Assembly: GCF_000187245.1 (NCBI RefSeq) | Contig: NC_027861.1 | Coordinates: forward strand, 868,001-932,000 | DNA length: 64,000 bases | Origin: Ogataea parapolymorpha DL-1 | Taxonomy: Eukaryota > Ascomycota > Pichiomycetes > Pichiales > Pichiaceae | Direction: 5' to 3' | Shown here: positions 16,084-25,602 of the stretch, piece after piece | Numbering within the stretch: the stretch's first letter is position 1 | Layout: each line of letters starts with the position of its first letter | Translations under genes and position numbers: made by a program | The notes under the pieces: generated by a model | Seen by the model: only the letters and a program-made list of their open reading frames with translations | What the model was told of the DNA's origin: nothing | Databases searched by the model: none

Positions 16084-17475
16084 ATGACTAAACCTACCAC
16101 CCAAGGCTCCGAGCGCTTTGGCTCCGAAACCATCGAGCTGCGCCACCGCACGCTGTCCATCGAGTCGGTGTCTGTGGATGAGGACGAAATCGAGTATCCA
16201 GATGGTGGTATCAAGGCATACACTGTGCTCTTTGGCGCATTTCTGGGATTCACCGTCAATTTTGGGCTTATCAACTCTGTTGGAGCGGTGCAGTCATATT
16301 TAAATAATCACCAGTTGCAGAACGTGTCGTCTTCCATCTCGTCGCTTATTTTTTCCATTTTTCTGTGCATCAGCTACGTTGCCGGCATTTTTTCTGGCGT
16401 GCTGTTTGACGAGTTCGGCAGCCGCATCCCTATGGCTACCGGGACCGTCCTGCTCTTTTTAGGGCTTTTTCTTACCGGCGAATGCGAGTCGGTGGCCGCG
16501 TTCGTGCTCGTGTTTGGAGTCATTGCCGGCACGTCGCTTGGCTTTCTGATGTCGCCGCTTGGAGGAGTGGTGTCGCACTATTTCATGAAAAAACGGGCCC
16601 GTGCATTTGCAATTGCCACCCTCGGCGGGTCCGTGGGCGGCGTGGTGTTCCCGCTAATTCTCAACAAGCTGTACACGACGGTCGGCTTCAAGTGGACCAT
16701 GCGAATTCTTGCATTTATCTGTTCTGGCCTTCTTGTCGTCTCGTTTACCTTGAGCAAAGAAAGACTGAGGCCCGAGTCGCCGTTCGCAGACAAGCAGCTC
16801 CCGTACGGAAAAAAGCTCAAGCTCGTGCTCAAGAATGTCTACTTTATGAGCAAGCGGTCGATCGACTTCAAGGCACTCAAAGACCCAAAGTTTCTATTTT
16901 GCACTCTTGGCGGAGCATTTACTGAAGTGTCGCTCGTGTGCTCTTTGACTTATTATGCCTCCTTTATTATCTACATTGGCTACACAGAAACACAGGGAAA
17001 CACGATGCTGACCATCGTCAACGCGGTAGGCGTAATTGGCCGCTTCATCCCGGGCGTCATCGCCGACAAAATCGGGCCATTCAACGTGATGATTGTCATG
17101 TCTGCCGGAATTGCGCTCTCGGACCTCGCACTGTGGCTCGGCTACGCAACGACGTCGAAAAGCCTGGCCTCGCTGTACACGTTTGCGACGATCTACGGCT
17201 TTTTCAGCTCCTCGGCACTCAGTCTGACTCCGGCCTGCTGCGCAGCCGTCTCGCCAACAAAAGATTTCGGCAAAAGATACGCGACACTCTCGTTTGTGAT
17301 AGGGGTGCTCTTCTTGGGTGGCCTCACGGCGGGCGGTGCCATCATCGGCAAACAGTCGGTCGCGTCGTACCAGTACTTTGTAGCCTACACGGGGACATTG
17401 GCAGCAATCGCCTGTGCCATCTGGATCACGGCCCGCATCCACATCACCGGCTGGAAATTCCTCGCAAGAGCTTGA
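16084..17475 (+). CDS. MFS transporter of the MCH (monocarboxylate transporter-like) family
   Basis: A 463-residue protein with about 12 TM spans. The acidic N-terminus leads into the family signature EIEYPDGGIKAYTVLFGAFLGFTVNFGLINSVGAVQSY, followed by DEFGSRIPMATGTVLLFLGLFLTG. The central loop between TM6 and TM7 is short and basic (SKERLRPESPFADKQLPYGKKLKLVLKN). The PDGG start and overall length match fungal MCH proteins (Mch1-5 relatives of mammalian MCTs); the best-characterised yeast member, Mch5, moves riboflavin, so the substrate cannot be inferred. Expected location is plasma or vacuolar membrane. Confidence 0.85.
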   Translation: MTKPTTQGSERFGSETIELRHRTLSIESVSVDEDEIEYPDGGIKAYTVLFGAFLGFTVNFGLINSVGAVQSYLNNHQLQNVSSSISSLIFSIFLCISYVAGIFSGVLFDEFGSRIPMATGTVLLFLGLFLTGECESVAAFVLVFGVIAGTSLGFLMSPLGGVVSHYFMKKRARAFAIATLGGSVGGVVFPLILNKLYTTVGFKWTMRILAFICSGLLVVSFTLSKERLRPESPFADKQLPYGKKLKLVLKNVYFMSKRSIDFKALKDPKFLFCTLGGAFTEVSLVCSLTYYASFIIYIGYTETQGNTMLTIVNAVGVIGRFIPGVIADKIGPFNVMIVMSAGIALSDLALWLGYATTSKSLASLYTFATIYGFFSSSALSLTPACCAAVSPTKDFGKRYATLSFVIGVLFLGGLTAGGAIIGKQSVASYQYFVAYTGTLAAIACAIWITARIHITGWKFLARA

Positions 17476-17640
17476 CTCCAGGGGTGTGGTGATCTGGTGC
17501 GAGGAGTAAATGCACCAATTCAGGAGTAGCTGTAATAAATAAGAAAAATTACTATCGAAGGAAGTCGCGGAAGAGCGTTAAATTAGGTAGCTAAGACAAA
17601 ACGTACACAGTTGGCACGAAGTCTATGGGTGCGATATAAG

Positions 17641-18642
17641 ATGACTCACAGCGGAGAGGACCCTTTGGCGAACGACAAGCAGCAAGTGCCGGCAAGCACG
17701 CGGGTACCCTTGCATCCGATAGCTATTAAGCCAAAGCCGACGGCCAAGGCAGGCGCGTCGGGAACCGGTGGGACGCCGAAAGCTGTGCAGATGGCGAAGG
17801 GCACGTCGATGGTGGCCAACAAGGGCTCGGAGGAGATTGTGCTGACCACCTCGAAAAACTGGATTCTTCCCCCCCGGCCGAAAATCAAGAAGGGGAAAGC
17901 ACAAAAGGCGGCAGCGGAGACAAAACACATAAAAAAGAACGACAAACCAGAAAAGCCCAAGGTGAATTCACAAATACACTCAAACATCAACCTTTACACG
18001 AACAACCAGTTGGATTTGAAAGTGCAGCTCCAGAACGTGACCAAGGAGAACGACAATTTGAAGAAGATACTGGTGAAGCTAAATAAGGAGATCGACAACC
18101 TGAGACTGGTGAAGAACGACGGGGCGACGACGGAGGCGCTGATGAGCCGAACGCCCTCGATGCCGGAACTGGATGAGGCCACGACGATCGACCCCATCAA
18201 TCTCAGCTACAATCTGGAGAGCAAACGGGTGAAAAAGAGCGCTGATTCAAAAAGGAAGAGTCCCGGCGTGGTGGGAGTGGGCATCGGCCCACTTTCGGAG
18301 GTCGCTGTGTCGTCGAAAGATATTCTACTGAGCACTGCCAGGAGCAAGAAAAAGCCCGACAGCAAGGCCGACGAGGTGAGCCAGAAGGCGCAACTGTTGC
18401 TGGCGGAGCAGATGCGCCAGAAACAGCTGCTGCTGGAGAAACAGCGCCAGGAACAGGCGCAGAAACAGCTGCATCCGTGCGGTGTTTGTCCGGTCTCGGG
18501 CAGCTGTGTTTGCGGCGATCTGAGCGACCTGACGAGCGAGTGGATGGGTCGCGCGTTCGACGACGTCGATCTTCTGGCTCTAGAGCCACCTGCCGCGGCA
18601 GACGAGTTCAAGTTTGGCAACGATTTCATGATGTACGAATAA
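17641..18642 (+). CDS. HAP4: Hap4-type activator subunit of the CCAAT-binding complex with a zipper-like segment
   Basis: A 333-residue protein from the ATG at 17641. Around residues 70-86 is SKNWILPPRPKIKKGK, matching the short Hap4 motif (K-W-LPPRPK-G-K) that contacts the Hap2/3/5 heterotrimer. At about 118-158 a heptad-rich stretch (LDLKVQLQNVTKENDNLKKILVKLNKEIDNL) preceded by basic residues looks like the bZIP/coiled coil of Hap4-like proteins outside the Saccharomyces group. A Gln-rich helix (EQMRQKQLLLEKQRQEQAQKQ), a Cys cluster (HPCGVCPVSGSCVCG) and an acidic/aromatic C-terminus, likely activating, follow. Hap4 drives respiratory gene expression. It is convergent with SDH3, 23 bp apart. 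Confidence 0.85.
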   Translation: MTHSGEDPLANDKQQVPASTRVPLHPIAIKPKPTAKAGASGTGGTPKAVQMAKGTSMVANKGSEEIVLTTSKNWILPPRPKIKKGKAQKAAAETKHIKKNDKPEKPKVNSQIHSNINLYTNNQLDLKVQLQNVTKENDNLKKILVKLNKEIDNLRLVKNDGATTEALMSRTPSMPELDEATTIDPINLSYNLESKRVKKSADSKRKSPGVVGVGIGPLSEVAVSSKDILLSTARSKKKPDSKADEVSQKAQLLLAEQMRQKQLLLEKQRQEQAQKQLHPCGVCPVSGSCVCGDLSDLTSEWMGRAFDDVDLLALEPPAAADEFKFGNDFMMYE

Positions 18643-18665
18643 ACTTAATGGATGTTATTGACTAT

Positions 18666-19178
18666 TTAGAGGAAAGTGAGGTATGTTCCGACCAGGGCGG
18701 TGAAACCGAGCACGACGTATCCGGTTCTATACACACCCTTGAGCGTGAGCTCTTTGCCAAAGTCCCAGACCAGGTGTCTGACTCCGTTGGCCACGTGGAA
18801 TGCGAATGGGAACGATGCTGCTGCCTTGAGGCCAACTTTGGCGGCCACTGGCAGACCGGCAACAACCGACACCAGGGTGGCCGTGTCAAAGGGTATTCCA
18901 GCGAGACTTGTGAATGCGTAGGTGCAGGTGACGGCGTAGAAGCCTGCAGCAAGGCCCACGCCGGTGATTCTGTGGAACGAGGACAGAATCCACGTCAGCT
19001 GTGGTTGGTAGATTTGCAGGTGTGGAGACGATGGTCTGTTTTTTCTCTGTGCGACAAGGATCGCCTGCTCTTCGGCGGGCGTGGCCTTAATGGTAACGAG
19101 GCTTCTAACTCCAAGGGCAGCGCCCGCGAGCTGGCGTCTTGGAACCGCGGAGATCGATTGGCGTGCGATGGAAAGCAT
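18666..19178 (-). CDS. SDH3: Succinate dehydrogenase cytochrome b subunit
   Basis: A 170-residue mitochondrial protein. The presequence (MLSIARQSISAVPRRQLAGAALGVRSLVT) is followed by the SdhC domain: RPSSPHLQIYQPQLTWILSSFHRITGVGLAAGF, with the conserved SPHL and S..HR-TG residues of the quinone/heme region, then three TM spans and a heme-ligand-type histidine in FAFHVANGVRHLVWD. Together with Sdh4 it anchors complex II in the inner membrane and passes electrons to ubiquinone. Length matches the family. Its promoter carries a HAP-type CCAAT box, and the HAP4 gene lies immediately downstream in convergent orientation. Confidence 0.96.
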   Translation of the reverse strand: MLSIARQSISAVPRRQLAGAALGVRSLVTIKATPAEEQAILVAQRKNRPSSPHLQIYQPQLTWILSSFHRITGVGLAAGFYAVTCTYAFTSLAGIPFDTATLVSVVAGLPVAAKVGLKAAASFPFAFHVANGVRHLVWDFGKELTLKGVYRTGYVVLGFTALVGTYLTFL

Positions 19179-19283
19179 ACTGAGTCAGAAATGGAACAAC
19201 GGAAACAAATTAATTTATTTGGCTGGGTTGCCGTTTGCACGACTTTTAATTTTTTAGGGCCGGGGCCGAAAAACAGCGTGCGG

Positions 19284-19291
19284 ACCAATAA
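19284..19291. promoter_or_regulatory. HAP (CCAAT) box in the SDH3 promoter
   Basis: ACCAATAA on the plus strand is an exact match to the Hap2/3/4/5 consensus ACCAATNA, 106 bp upstream of the SDH3 ATG. SDH genes are classical HAP targets in yeast. Confidence 0.6.
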
Positions 19292-19466
19292 GAGGAGTTA
19301 CAGAAGTCAGCTTGCAAAAGGCGTACTATATGGGCATACATAGCGTCTATGGTCCATGGCTGGGTGGGGGGAAGTCCACACCGGGCCATAGACCTCTCTA
19401 TTTCTAGTGTTCTGTGCAGACACAGTGCCGGATATCCATGCCCTACATCCGGGAATTTTGCACACC

Positions 19467-21209
19467 TCAACACCAGAACCGGTACACTCTGTAGTAGAAC
19501 GGTTTCGAGCGAAGATGGGCCTTTTCCTCGGCGATCTCGGCCTTGAGGACCTCGAGGTCGGTGTCGCGACGGCCTGTGTCAATGTCGATGTCCTTGGATC
19601 TGATGAAAAGCACGTATTCCTTCCTTTTCCAGATAGCGTGGAAAAAGTAGAAGACAATCACCACAGGCACCGTTAGGTACGCTTGGAAAAACGCAGTTGC
19701 GTTAGGCGACTTCCCCGTCGGGTACAGCGCTGTCCAGAACTGGGAAACAAGCACGAGGAAGTTAAGAATCACGCCAGCCATGGATCCCCAAACGCCGACC
19801 GCGCTTGTAAAGGTGAGCTCGTCGGTGCCCCTGCCCCTCACGGCAAGCGCTTTTCTGAACCGCACATGGCACAGACAGATCGACCACCACGTGAAGATGG
19901 ACGAGAGACCGGAGAGAGCCATCAGCCAGGCGAAAATGTCGGCCTCCTGGGGCGACGCAGCCAGGAAACAGAGCAGGCCGAAAAAGAGCGTGAAAACGGT
20001 GCCGACGAGAGGTCTTCCTTGTCTGTCGATGTAGCCAAAGATCTTTGGTGCAAAGCCCTGTTGTGCGAGCGAGGCAAGCGTTCTGCTGCTGGCGTAGACT
20101 CCAGAATTTCCAACAGAGAGCACGGCAATGAGAACAACAACGTTCATGATGCTTGGGAGAACACTGATGCCGTTGTCCTTGATGGCAATGACGAACGGCG
20201 AGGACGCAGCGTCGGTAGACGCACCAAGCAGTCTGTCGTCGTTGTAAGCGACCAAAAAGCCAACCATGGTGAGCGAACACATGTAGAACAGCGTGATTCT
20301 CCAGAACACCTGTTTGGTGGCTCTAGGCAGTGTTTTTCTTGGGTCGGCGGCCTCTGCGGCGGTGAGGCCCGCCAGCTCGGTACCGCTGAAACTGAACGCT
20401 CCGGTGACAAACACGGTACACAGTCCCTTAAAGCCGTGGTTGAAAGGTCCTGGATTGTGCCAGTAGCGAGCACCGATAACTTCGTGTTTAGGACCTCCGC
20501 CGGAAACAAGCACGACCGACAGAAGAACAAAGCCCACCACAGCAATGACCTTAATGAAGGAGAACACAAACTCGGCCTCACCATAGCCCTTGACTCCGAA
20601 AAAGTTGATGAACACAATGACCACGTAAAAAATGGCCACCCAGGCTGCAGGACTGATGGTGTCGTTCCAGTACTGGATGGTAATGGAGGCTGCCACGAGC
20701 TCGATCGGCATCACCACAATCCACTGCATGGCGTAGTTCCAGGCCATCGCAAAGCCCCACGAGGGAGAAATGAATCTGGTGTTGTACTGCAAAAACGAGC
20801 CGGAGACAGGGAACGTGACAGCCAGCTCACCGAGGGCGTGAACAGTGCAGAAAATGAGAATGCCAACAATAAAGTATGCAATAAGAAGAGAGGCGGGGCC
20901 GCCTGAGGAGAGCGCGGAGCCAGAACCAACAAACAGTCCCGTTCCGATGGCACCTCCAATACTAATCATCTGGATATGGCGAGATTTAAGAGATCTTTGT
21001 AGCGGAGAGGCAGCGGCCATAATGTTGGCACGCTCGACCTCGGAGAGATTAGGGTCGATCTCAGCGACGGGGAACGGCTTGAAAGAGTCGATGAACCTGT
21101 TCCATCTGCTAGCCATCGGGAACGTCGTCTCGACGGCTCCAGAGGCAGAGTCCGAGTGCGCGGACGGCTCGGACGAGGACAAGTTGCCTTTCTCTGTGTC
21201 TTTGAGCAT
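19467..21209 (-). CDS. Amino-acid permease, GAP1/AGP-like (copy 1)
   Basis: A 580-residue APC-superfamily (YAT) permease with about 12 TM spans. Marks are SLKSRHIQMISIGGAIGTGLFVGSGSALSSGGPASLLIAY (TM1 with the GTGLF substrate motif), the PVSGSF segment, FSFSGTELAGLTAAE and the C-terminal FYYRVYRFWC, whose terminal FWC is the palmitoylated ending of yeast plasma-membrane permeases. The N-terminal tail has Ser/Thr and Lys residues suited to Rsp5-dependent ubiquitination. It imports amino acids by proton symport; specificity cannot be read. It is a tandem duplicate of the next gene, same strand, 433 bp apart. Putative GATA motifs lie upstream. Confidence 0.93.
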   Translation of the reverse strand: MLKDTEKGNLSSSEPSAHSDSASGAVETTFPMASRWNRFIDSFKPFPVAEIDPNLSEVERANIMAAASPLQRSLKSRHIQMISIGGAIGTGLFVGSGSALSSGGPASLLIAYFIVGILIFCTVHALGELAVTFPVSGSFLQYNTRFISPSWGFAMAWNYAMQWIVVMPIELVAASITIQYWNDTISPAAWVAIFYVVIVFINFFGVKGYGEAEFVFSFIKVIAVVGFVLLSVVLVSGGGPKHEVIGARYWHNPGPFNHGFKGLCTVFVTGAFSFSGTELAGLTAAEAADPRKTLPRATKQVFWRITLFYMCSLTMVGFLVAYNDDRLLGASTDAASSPFVIAIKDNGISVLPSIMNVVVLIAVLSVGNSGVYASSRTLASLAQQGFAPKIFGYIDRQGRPLVGTVFTLFFGLLCFLAASPQEADIFAWLMALSGLSSIFTWWSICLCHVRFRKALAVRGRGTDELTFTSAVGVWGSMAGVILNFLVLVSQFWTALYPTGKSPNATAFFQAYLTVPVVIVFYFFHAIWKRKEYVLFIRSKDIDIDTGRRDTDLEVLKAEIAEEKAHLRSKPFYYRVYRFWC

Positions 21210-21642
21210 GAAAGAAGTGGAAGAAAAAGTGTGACTCTAAGTTCATCGTTTCAACGTTGCGAGATCGGGTTACGTCAATGCCGAGGGATGCAGGCAAGCG
21301 ATGAAAAAAATCTACTGGCTGATTACTGCATAAAGTAACTGTCGTCGCGGTAAACGGTCGCAGCTAGAGTGGGCCGATAACGGCGGGAATTCGACGTAGA
21401 CGTTCGCAGAAAACCCTAAAACACCATCATATCGTGTTACTGTAGGATAGACGGTGGTGCCTGAGACAGAAACGAGATAGTGGTCGAGATGGAACGGATG
21501 TCCTGTGTAACGCGGAATTTCTTTTGGCGTGCGGCGCGAAAAAAAAGAATAAAATAATAGCAGCTTTTTTTTTAGTGCCTTATCCACGGCAAAAATAGAG
21601 AAGCAATGATTTAGATTACATAAGATATAGAAGGCGCGCATC
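21210..21642. promoter_or_regulatory. Intergenic promoter region of permease copy 1
   Basis: The 433-bp interval between the two permeases holds no gene. Possible nitrogen-control GATA elements are GATAA at 21376-21380 and GATAAG (minus strand) at 21579-21584. Near the distal end, poly-A/T tracts probably act as the 3' end of copy 2. Confidence 0.4.
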
Positions 21643-23373
21643 CTAACACCAGAACTTGTAGGCTCTGTAATAGAACGGTTTGGTAGCCATGTACGCCTTC
21701 TCCTCGGCGATTTCCTGTCTGATGAGGTCGAGGTCGAGGTCTCTTCTTCCGGTGTCGACGTCGATCTGATCTGCGCGCAGGTAGAGGAGGAAGGTCTTTT
21801 TCCAGATCATGTAGAAGACATAGAACGCAATCAGCACGGGCACGGTCAGGTAGGCCTGGAAGAAAGCGGACGCGTTAGGCGAGCCGCCCACTGGGAACAG
21901 CGCGATCCAGAACTGTGCAATCAGAATGAGCACGTTGAGAAGAACACCAAAGTACGAGCCGACGACACCGGCCTGGGCACTGAATGCCAGCTCGTCCGTG
22001 CCTCTGCCTCTGATGGACAGAGCTCTTCTGAATCTGATGTGGCAGAAACAGATGGATCCCCACGTGAACACGGAAGACAATCCAGAAAGAGCCAGCAGCC
22101 AGTTGAAGACCTCTCCTTCTTTAGGCGAGGCGGCCAGGAAACAGAGCAATCCAAATGCAAGGGTGAAGCAGACAGCAACGAGCGGTCTTCCTTGTCTGTC
22201 GATGTAGCCAAAGATCTTTGGAGCAAAGTTCTGCTCGGAAAGAGAGGCGATAGTTCTAGAGCAGGCGTAGACGGCGGAGTTTCCGACAGAGAGCACGGCC
22301 ACCATGATGACCACGTTGAAAATGGAAGGCAGCACATTGATTCCTCCGTTCTTGATGGCAATGACGAACGGCGAGGCAGTAGCGTCCACAGAGGATGCAC
22401 CGAGTAATCTGTCGTCGTTATATGGCACGAGCAGACCGATGATGGTGAGCGAGATCATGTAGAAGAGCGTGATTCTCCAGAACACTTGTTTGATGGCCGA
22501 AGGCAGCGACTTTCTAGGGTTGTGGGTTTCTGCAGCAGCCAGTCCACAAAGCTCGGTTCCGGCGAACGAGAACGCAGCGGTCACGAACACAGCACACAGA
22601 CCCTTGAAACCGTCTGCAAATGGGCCTGGGTCATGGAAGTACCTGCCTCCAATGTAGCCACCTTTTGGACCACCGCCACAGTTGAGGATGATACCGAGGA
22701 TGATGAAACCAATCACGGCAATGACCTTGATGAAGGAGAACACAAACTCGGCCTCACCGTAGCCTCTGACACCAAAGAAATTGATAATCACAATGACCAC
22801 GTAGAAAATGGCCACCCACGCAGCAGAGTTGATAGTAGAATTCCAAAACTTAATCGTCAATGAGGCAGCCACCAGTTCCAGCGGCAGCACCACAAGCCAT
22901 TGCAGAGCGTAGTTGTACGCCATGCAGAAACCCCAGCATGGAGAAATAAATCTGGTGTTGTACTGGACAAACGAACCAGAAACCGGGAACGTGACAGTCA
23001 GTTCACCCATGGCCTGGACAGTACAGTAGATCATAATACCGACCAGTCCCCACGCAATGAGAAGCGAAGCCGGGCCTCCGGTAGACAAGGCGCTTCCGGA
23101 ACCAACAAACAAACCTGTTCCAATGGAACCTCCCAGAGCAATCATCTGGATGTGTCTTGGCTTAAGGTTTCTGTGCAACGGAGAACGAGCACTGAGAATA
23201 TTGGCCCGCTCAATGTCGGTGAGGTTAGGGTCGAGCTCTTCGACGACAGCCGGCTTAAAGGAGTCCTTAAAGTCGCCAAACCAGCCCTTGGAGCCAGAGT
23301 TGGTGATCTCTGTCTCGCGGATTGGAGACACCGAGGTGTCGACGTCGGTCTTATTCTCTTTGGTGTACGACAT
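21643..23373 (-). CDS. Amino-acid permease, GAP1/AGP-like (copy 2)
   Basis: A 576-residue paralogue of the preceding permease, colinear through nearly the whole length: LKPRHIQMIALGGSIGTGLFVGSGSALSTGGPASLLIAWG, PVSGSFVQYNTRFISP, FSFAGTELCGLAAAE, and C-terminal FYYRAYKFWC with the FWC ending. The N-terminal 45 residues are the most diverged part and rich in Asp, Thr and Lys, the region that carries ubiquitination sites in Gap1. Two adjacent GATAAG sites lie 57-72 bp upstream of the ATG, consistent with nitrogen catabolite repression. Transport range cannot be determined. Confidence 0.93.
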   Translation of the reverse strand: MSYTKENKTDVDTSVSPIRETEITNSGSKGWFGDFKDSFKPAVVEELDPNLTDIERANILSARSPLHRNLKPRHIQMIALGGSIGTGLFVGSGSALSTGGPASLLIAWGLVGIMIYCTVQAMGELTVTFPVSGSFVQYNTRFISPCWGFCMAYNYALQWLVVLPLELVAASLTIKFWNSTINSAAWVAIFYVVIVIINFFGVRGYGEAEFVFSFIKVIAVIGFIILGIILNCGGGPKGGYIGGRYFHDPGPFADGFKGLCAVFVTAAFSFAGTELCGLAAAETHNPRKSLPSAIKQVFWRITLFYMISLTIIGLLVPYNDDRLLGASSVDATASPFVIAIKNGGINVLPSIFNVVIMVAVLSVGNSAVYACSRTIASLSEQNFAPKIFGYIDRQGRPLVAVCFTLAFGLLCFLAASPKEGEVFNWLLALSGLSSVFTWGSICFCHIRFRRALSIRGRGTDELAFSAQAGVVGSYFGVLLNVLILIAQFWIALFPVGGSPNASAFFQAYLTVPVLIAFYVFYMIWKKTFLLYLRADQIDVDTGRRDLDLDLIRQEIAEEKAYMATKPFYYRAYKFWC

Positions 23374-23811
23374 GTTGAAGAGAAATGCCAGCGGGGGAAC
23401 GCTGCTCTTTAAATGTGACCGTGCGGAGTCTTATCAGCTTATCAGAAAAGAAACAACTGGGCTGACTATGGCACGAGACGAGATTCGCCTTGTGCTGCCG
23501 TGGAAAAACCAGAATGCCGTGTATTTTTTTTGCGTGGTGCATGCGGGCTGCCTATAAAAAAATAAAATTCTGCATACTTGGGATTTTATGCCGCACGTCA
23601 TGTCTAGTTCCAGGGCCCACGGGAGTCGATGGGGGAGGGTGCGGGGACAGCAATAGGCGTCGGGAGCCTCAGTGGGGCTGCTAATAGTGCCAACCTCCCT
23701 CGCTGCGAATTCTTCCGGGTTCAAATACAGTAAATTTACACCCTCCTTCCCCGAGGCTGCTTAATGCCGTATACATGGCATGGTATTTTACAGAATTTTT
23801 TCCAGTCTTAT
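23374..23811. promoter_or_regulatory. Promoter region of permease copy 2
   Basis: A 438-bp interval between permease copy 2 and the 3' end of AIM9. It contains the paired GATA sites, a TATA-like stretch (cctataaaaaaataaaa, about 23551-23567) and a GC-rich block around 23610-23660. No gene is seen. Confidence 0.5.
23430..23445. promoter_or_regulatory. Tandem GATAAG sites (nitrogen GATA factors)
   Basis: CTTATCAGCTTATCAG reads on the minus strand as two GATAAG motifs eight bases apart, in the orientation of the permease. Gln3/Gat1-type GATA factors commonly act through such pairs. Confidence 0.6.
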
Positions 23812-25527
23812 CTATTGTAATAATTTGTCCCGGTCGAACGTGTAACTGCCGTTTTTCTCAACAAGCAGCTTCTGCTCCAGCAACCGCGCAAACATATCCT
23901 GTGGCACCCAGCCGCCCGTTGCAGCAAAAGGCATTGACGATAGCTCTGTCTGATAGTCCTGGAACGCCGTCTCGTATGCCTGCAGCTCCTGCTCGCTAAA
24001 CGTCAACGGATTCGGGCCCTTGACAATAGCAGCGCTCTCGTAATGGGGCCACATTGTGTACAGCTCCACGAGCCCGTTTTCCACATACAGATAGTCCTTC
24101 TCTGTCTTGGCATCCAAGGCGCTCAGATATGCACTCTTAATAAGTTTCACGGCCGGAGAAATCACCCCGAGCAGTTCCTTGTTAGTCTCGTTCAACGCTA
24201 GCTCCCAGTAGAATTGGTTTCTCGTACGGTAGAACATGTACTCATACTGCTGCTTGGCCACGTCGTCCAGCTTGTCGTAGTCCTCGACGTCGGCCTCCAG
24301 ATCAAAGATCTTGGGCCCGCTGTATTGCACAAACTTTGGGTAGCTGCTGAGCAGGAACGGTTTGATGCACGCGCCTTCAAAATCAATAAACCAGGTCTCG
24401 TCGCCTACAATCACGTTCATAGGGTCCAGGTCCGGCAACGCCAGTCTCGGAGCAAGCAGAGCGTCCATGTGGGGGATTGTCTTGCTTTCGACGTCAAACA
24501 GCTTCTCTGCAACCTGCGCCAGCTTCTTGTACACCGGAACGGCCTGGTCGTGGCCCTGTTTCTGCAGATTTTCCAGTTCCAGCTGAGCAAGGTCTGCAAC
24601 CATTTTTAGCGGCTGCTCGACGGTCCATGGACCAACAAACTTGTCGATCTCGGCAGCCTCGACGTCTTTGTTTCTGTAATACGCTTTTTCAACTGTCGGC
24701 CCAATCACCCATCTGTTCTTGAGCGACTCTTCACTTTCTCCAACATATGGCTCGTCAACAATGTGCTCGAAGCCGTCCTCTTTGAAGTACAACGACCCGT
24801 AATGGGTGAACGTAAGGTCGGTTACCTTCTTATTGAACTCAGCAATGGGCGAAATGACGCTCATTAGCTCCGTTTTAGACTTTTCGTCGTTCACAGAGCC
24901 GGGAGTCAATGGGTTCCATTTTCTCATCAACAGCTCGCCTTTCTTGAACTCCATCAGCATGAACGGAATTCCCACAGGGTTTTCTGCCACACTGGAGTAG
25001 GCTAGCACCCTGGGAACGTTCAGACCTAATTTTTTGGCAAGAAAGTCCATGGTTGCTGCCTCAGACTTGATCCGCCGGTCAGTGTACACTTCCGAGTCCA
25101 GCTTGTATGGAACTCTCAGAACAAGTTCGTCTTCTTGGTGGTCCAATTGCAGCTTGTAAATACGGTGATGTTTGCCCTCGTGAATGGAGCTGATCTGTTT
25201 GATGTGCGAGAAGCCAGTTTTGACCAGATCGACATTATCTTTCAGTACACTCACGTTATGGGCCACCGGCAGCAGCACTGAGCCCTGGAACGGCTTGACA
25301 ACCTGCGCAAGCAGGTCGTTGAGCCCCTTGATGGAGAATTCGGTGCGTCTTTTTTCCTTCTCGACGACGTCGTTCTCGAGCCACGAGCCCCAGCTATACT
25401 CGAAAATTGACGCTCTTTTGGGGTCGTTCTCGTCACTGAGCTCCGTGAACACCTCCTTGGGCGTGGACACAAACCGCCGTTGGCGGAACGCTGTCCGAGC
25501 TGCTGGCATAATCCACCGTGCAATCAT
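23812..25527 (-). CDS. AIM9: AIM9-like mitochondrial protein (aminoglycoside-phosphotransferase fold)
   Basis: A 571-residue protein with a basic presequence (MIARWIMPAARTAFRQRRFVST). The APH/protein-kinase-like fold is indicated by the segment KQISSIHEGKHHRIYKLQL, the hinge-like GIPFMLMEFKKGELL, and the catalytic-loop block ALPDLDPMNVIVGDETWFIDFEGACIKPFLLSSYP, where D-x-x-x-x-N and the following FIDFEGA mimic the APH Brenner and DFG motifs. Yeast Aim9 (Fmp29) has the same layout and length and was named for altered mitochondrial inheritance; its biochemical activity is unknown. Confidence 0.88.
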   Translation of the reverse strand: MIARWIMPAARTAFRQRRFVSTPKEVFTELSDENDPKRASIFEYSWGSWLENDVVEKEKRRTEFSIKGLNDLLAQVVKPFQGSVLLPVAHNVSVLKDNVDLVKTGFSHIKQISSIHEGKHHRIYKLQLDHQEDELVLRVPYKLDSEVYTDRRIKSEAATMDFLAKKLGLNVPRVLAYSSVAENPVGIPFMLMEFKKGELLMRKWNPLTPGSVNDEKSKTELMSVISPIAEFNKKVTDLTFTHYGSLYFKEDGFEHIVDEPYVGESEESLKNRWVIGPTVEKAYYRNKDVEAAEIDKFVGPWTVEQPLKMVADLAQLELENLQKQGHDQAVPVYKKLAQVAEKLFDVESKTIPHMDALLAPRLALPDLDPMNVIVGDETWFIDFEGACIKPFLLSSYPKFVQYSGPKIFDLEADVEDYDKLDDVAKQQYEYMFYRTRNQFYWELALNETNKELLGVISPAVKLIKSAYLSALDAKTEKDYLYVENGLVELYTMWPHYESAAIVKGPNPLTFSEQELQAYETAFQDYQTELSSMPFAATGGWVPQDMFARLLEQKLLVEKNGSYTFDRDKLLQ

Positions 25528-25602
25528 GATAATTAAAAAAAAATGTCAAGCCAATATAAAATAATTCCTGGCCCCGTAGCAAAAATATCCTTTTTTTGAA
25601 AA

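Noticed and set aside
19325..19400. 8-bp inverted repeat (GTCTATGG/CCATAGAC) between SDH3 and permease copy 1
   Set aside because: Arms are short and could be chance or a weak terminator; nothing else supports a function.
19683..20906. Long plus-strand open frame (407 codons) opposite permease copy 1
   Set aside because: It is the antisense shadow of a clear permease, with low-complexity, charged composition and no family resemblance.
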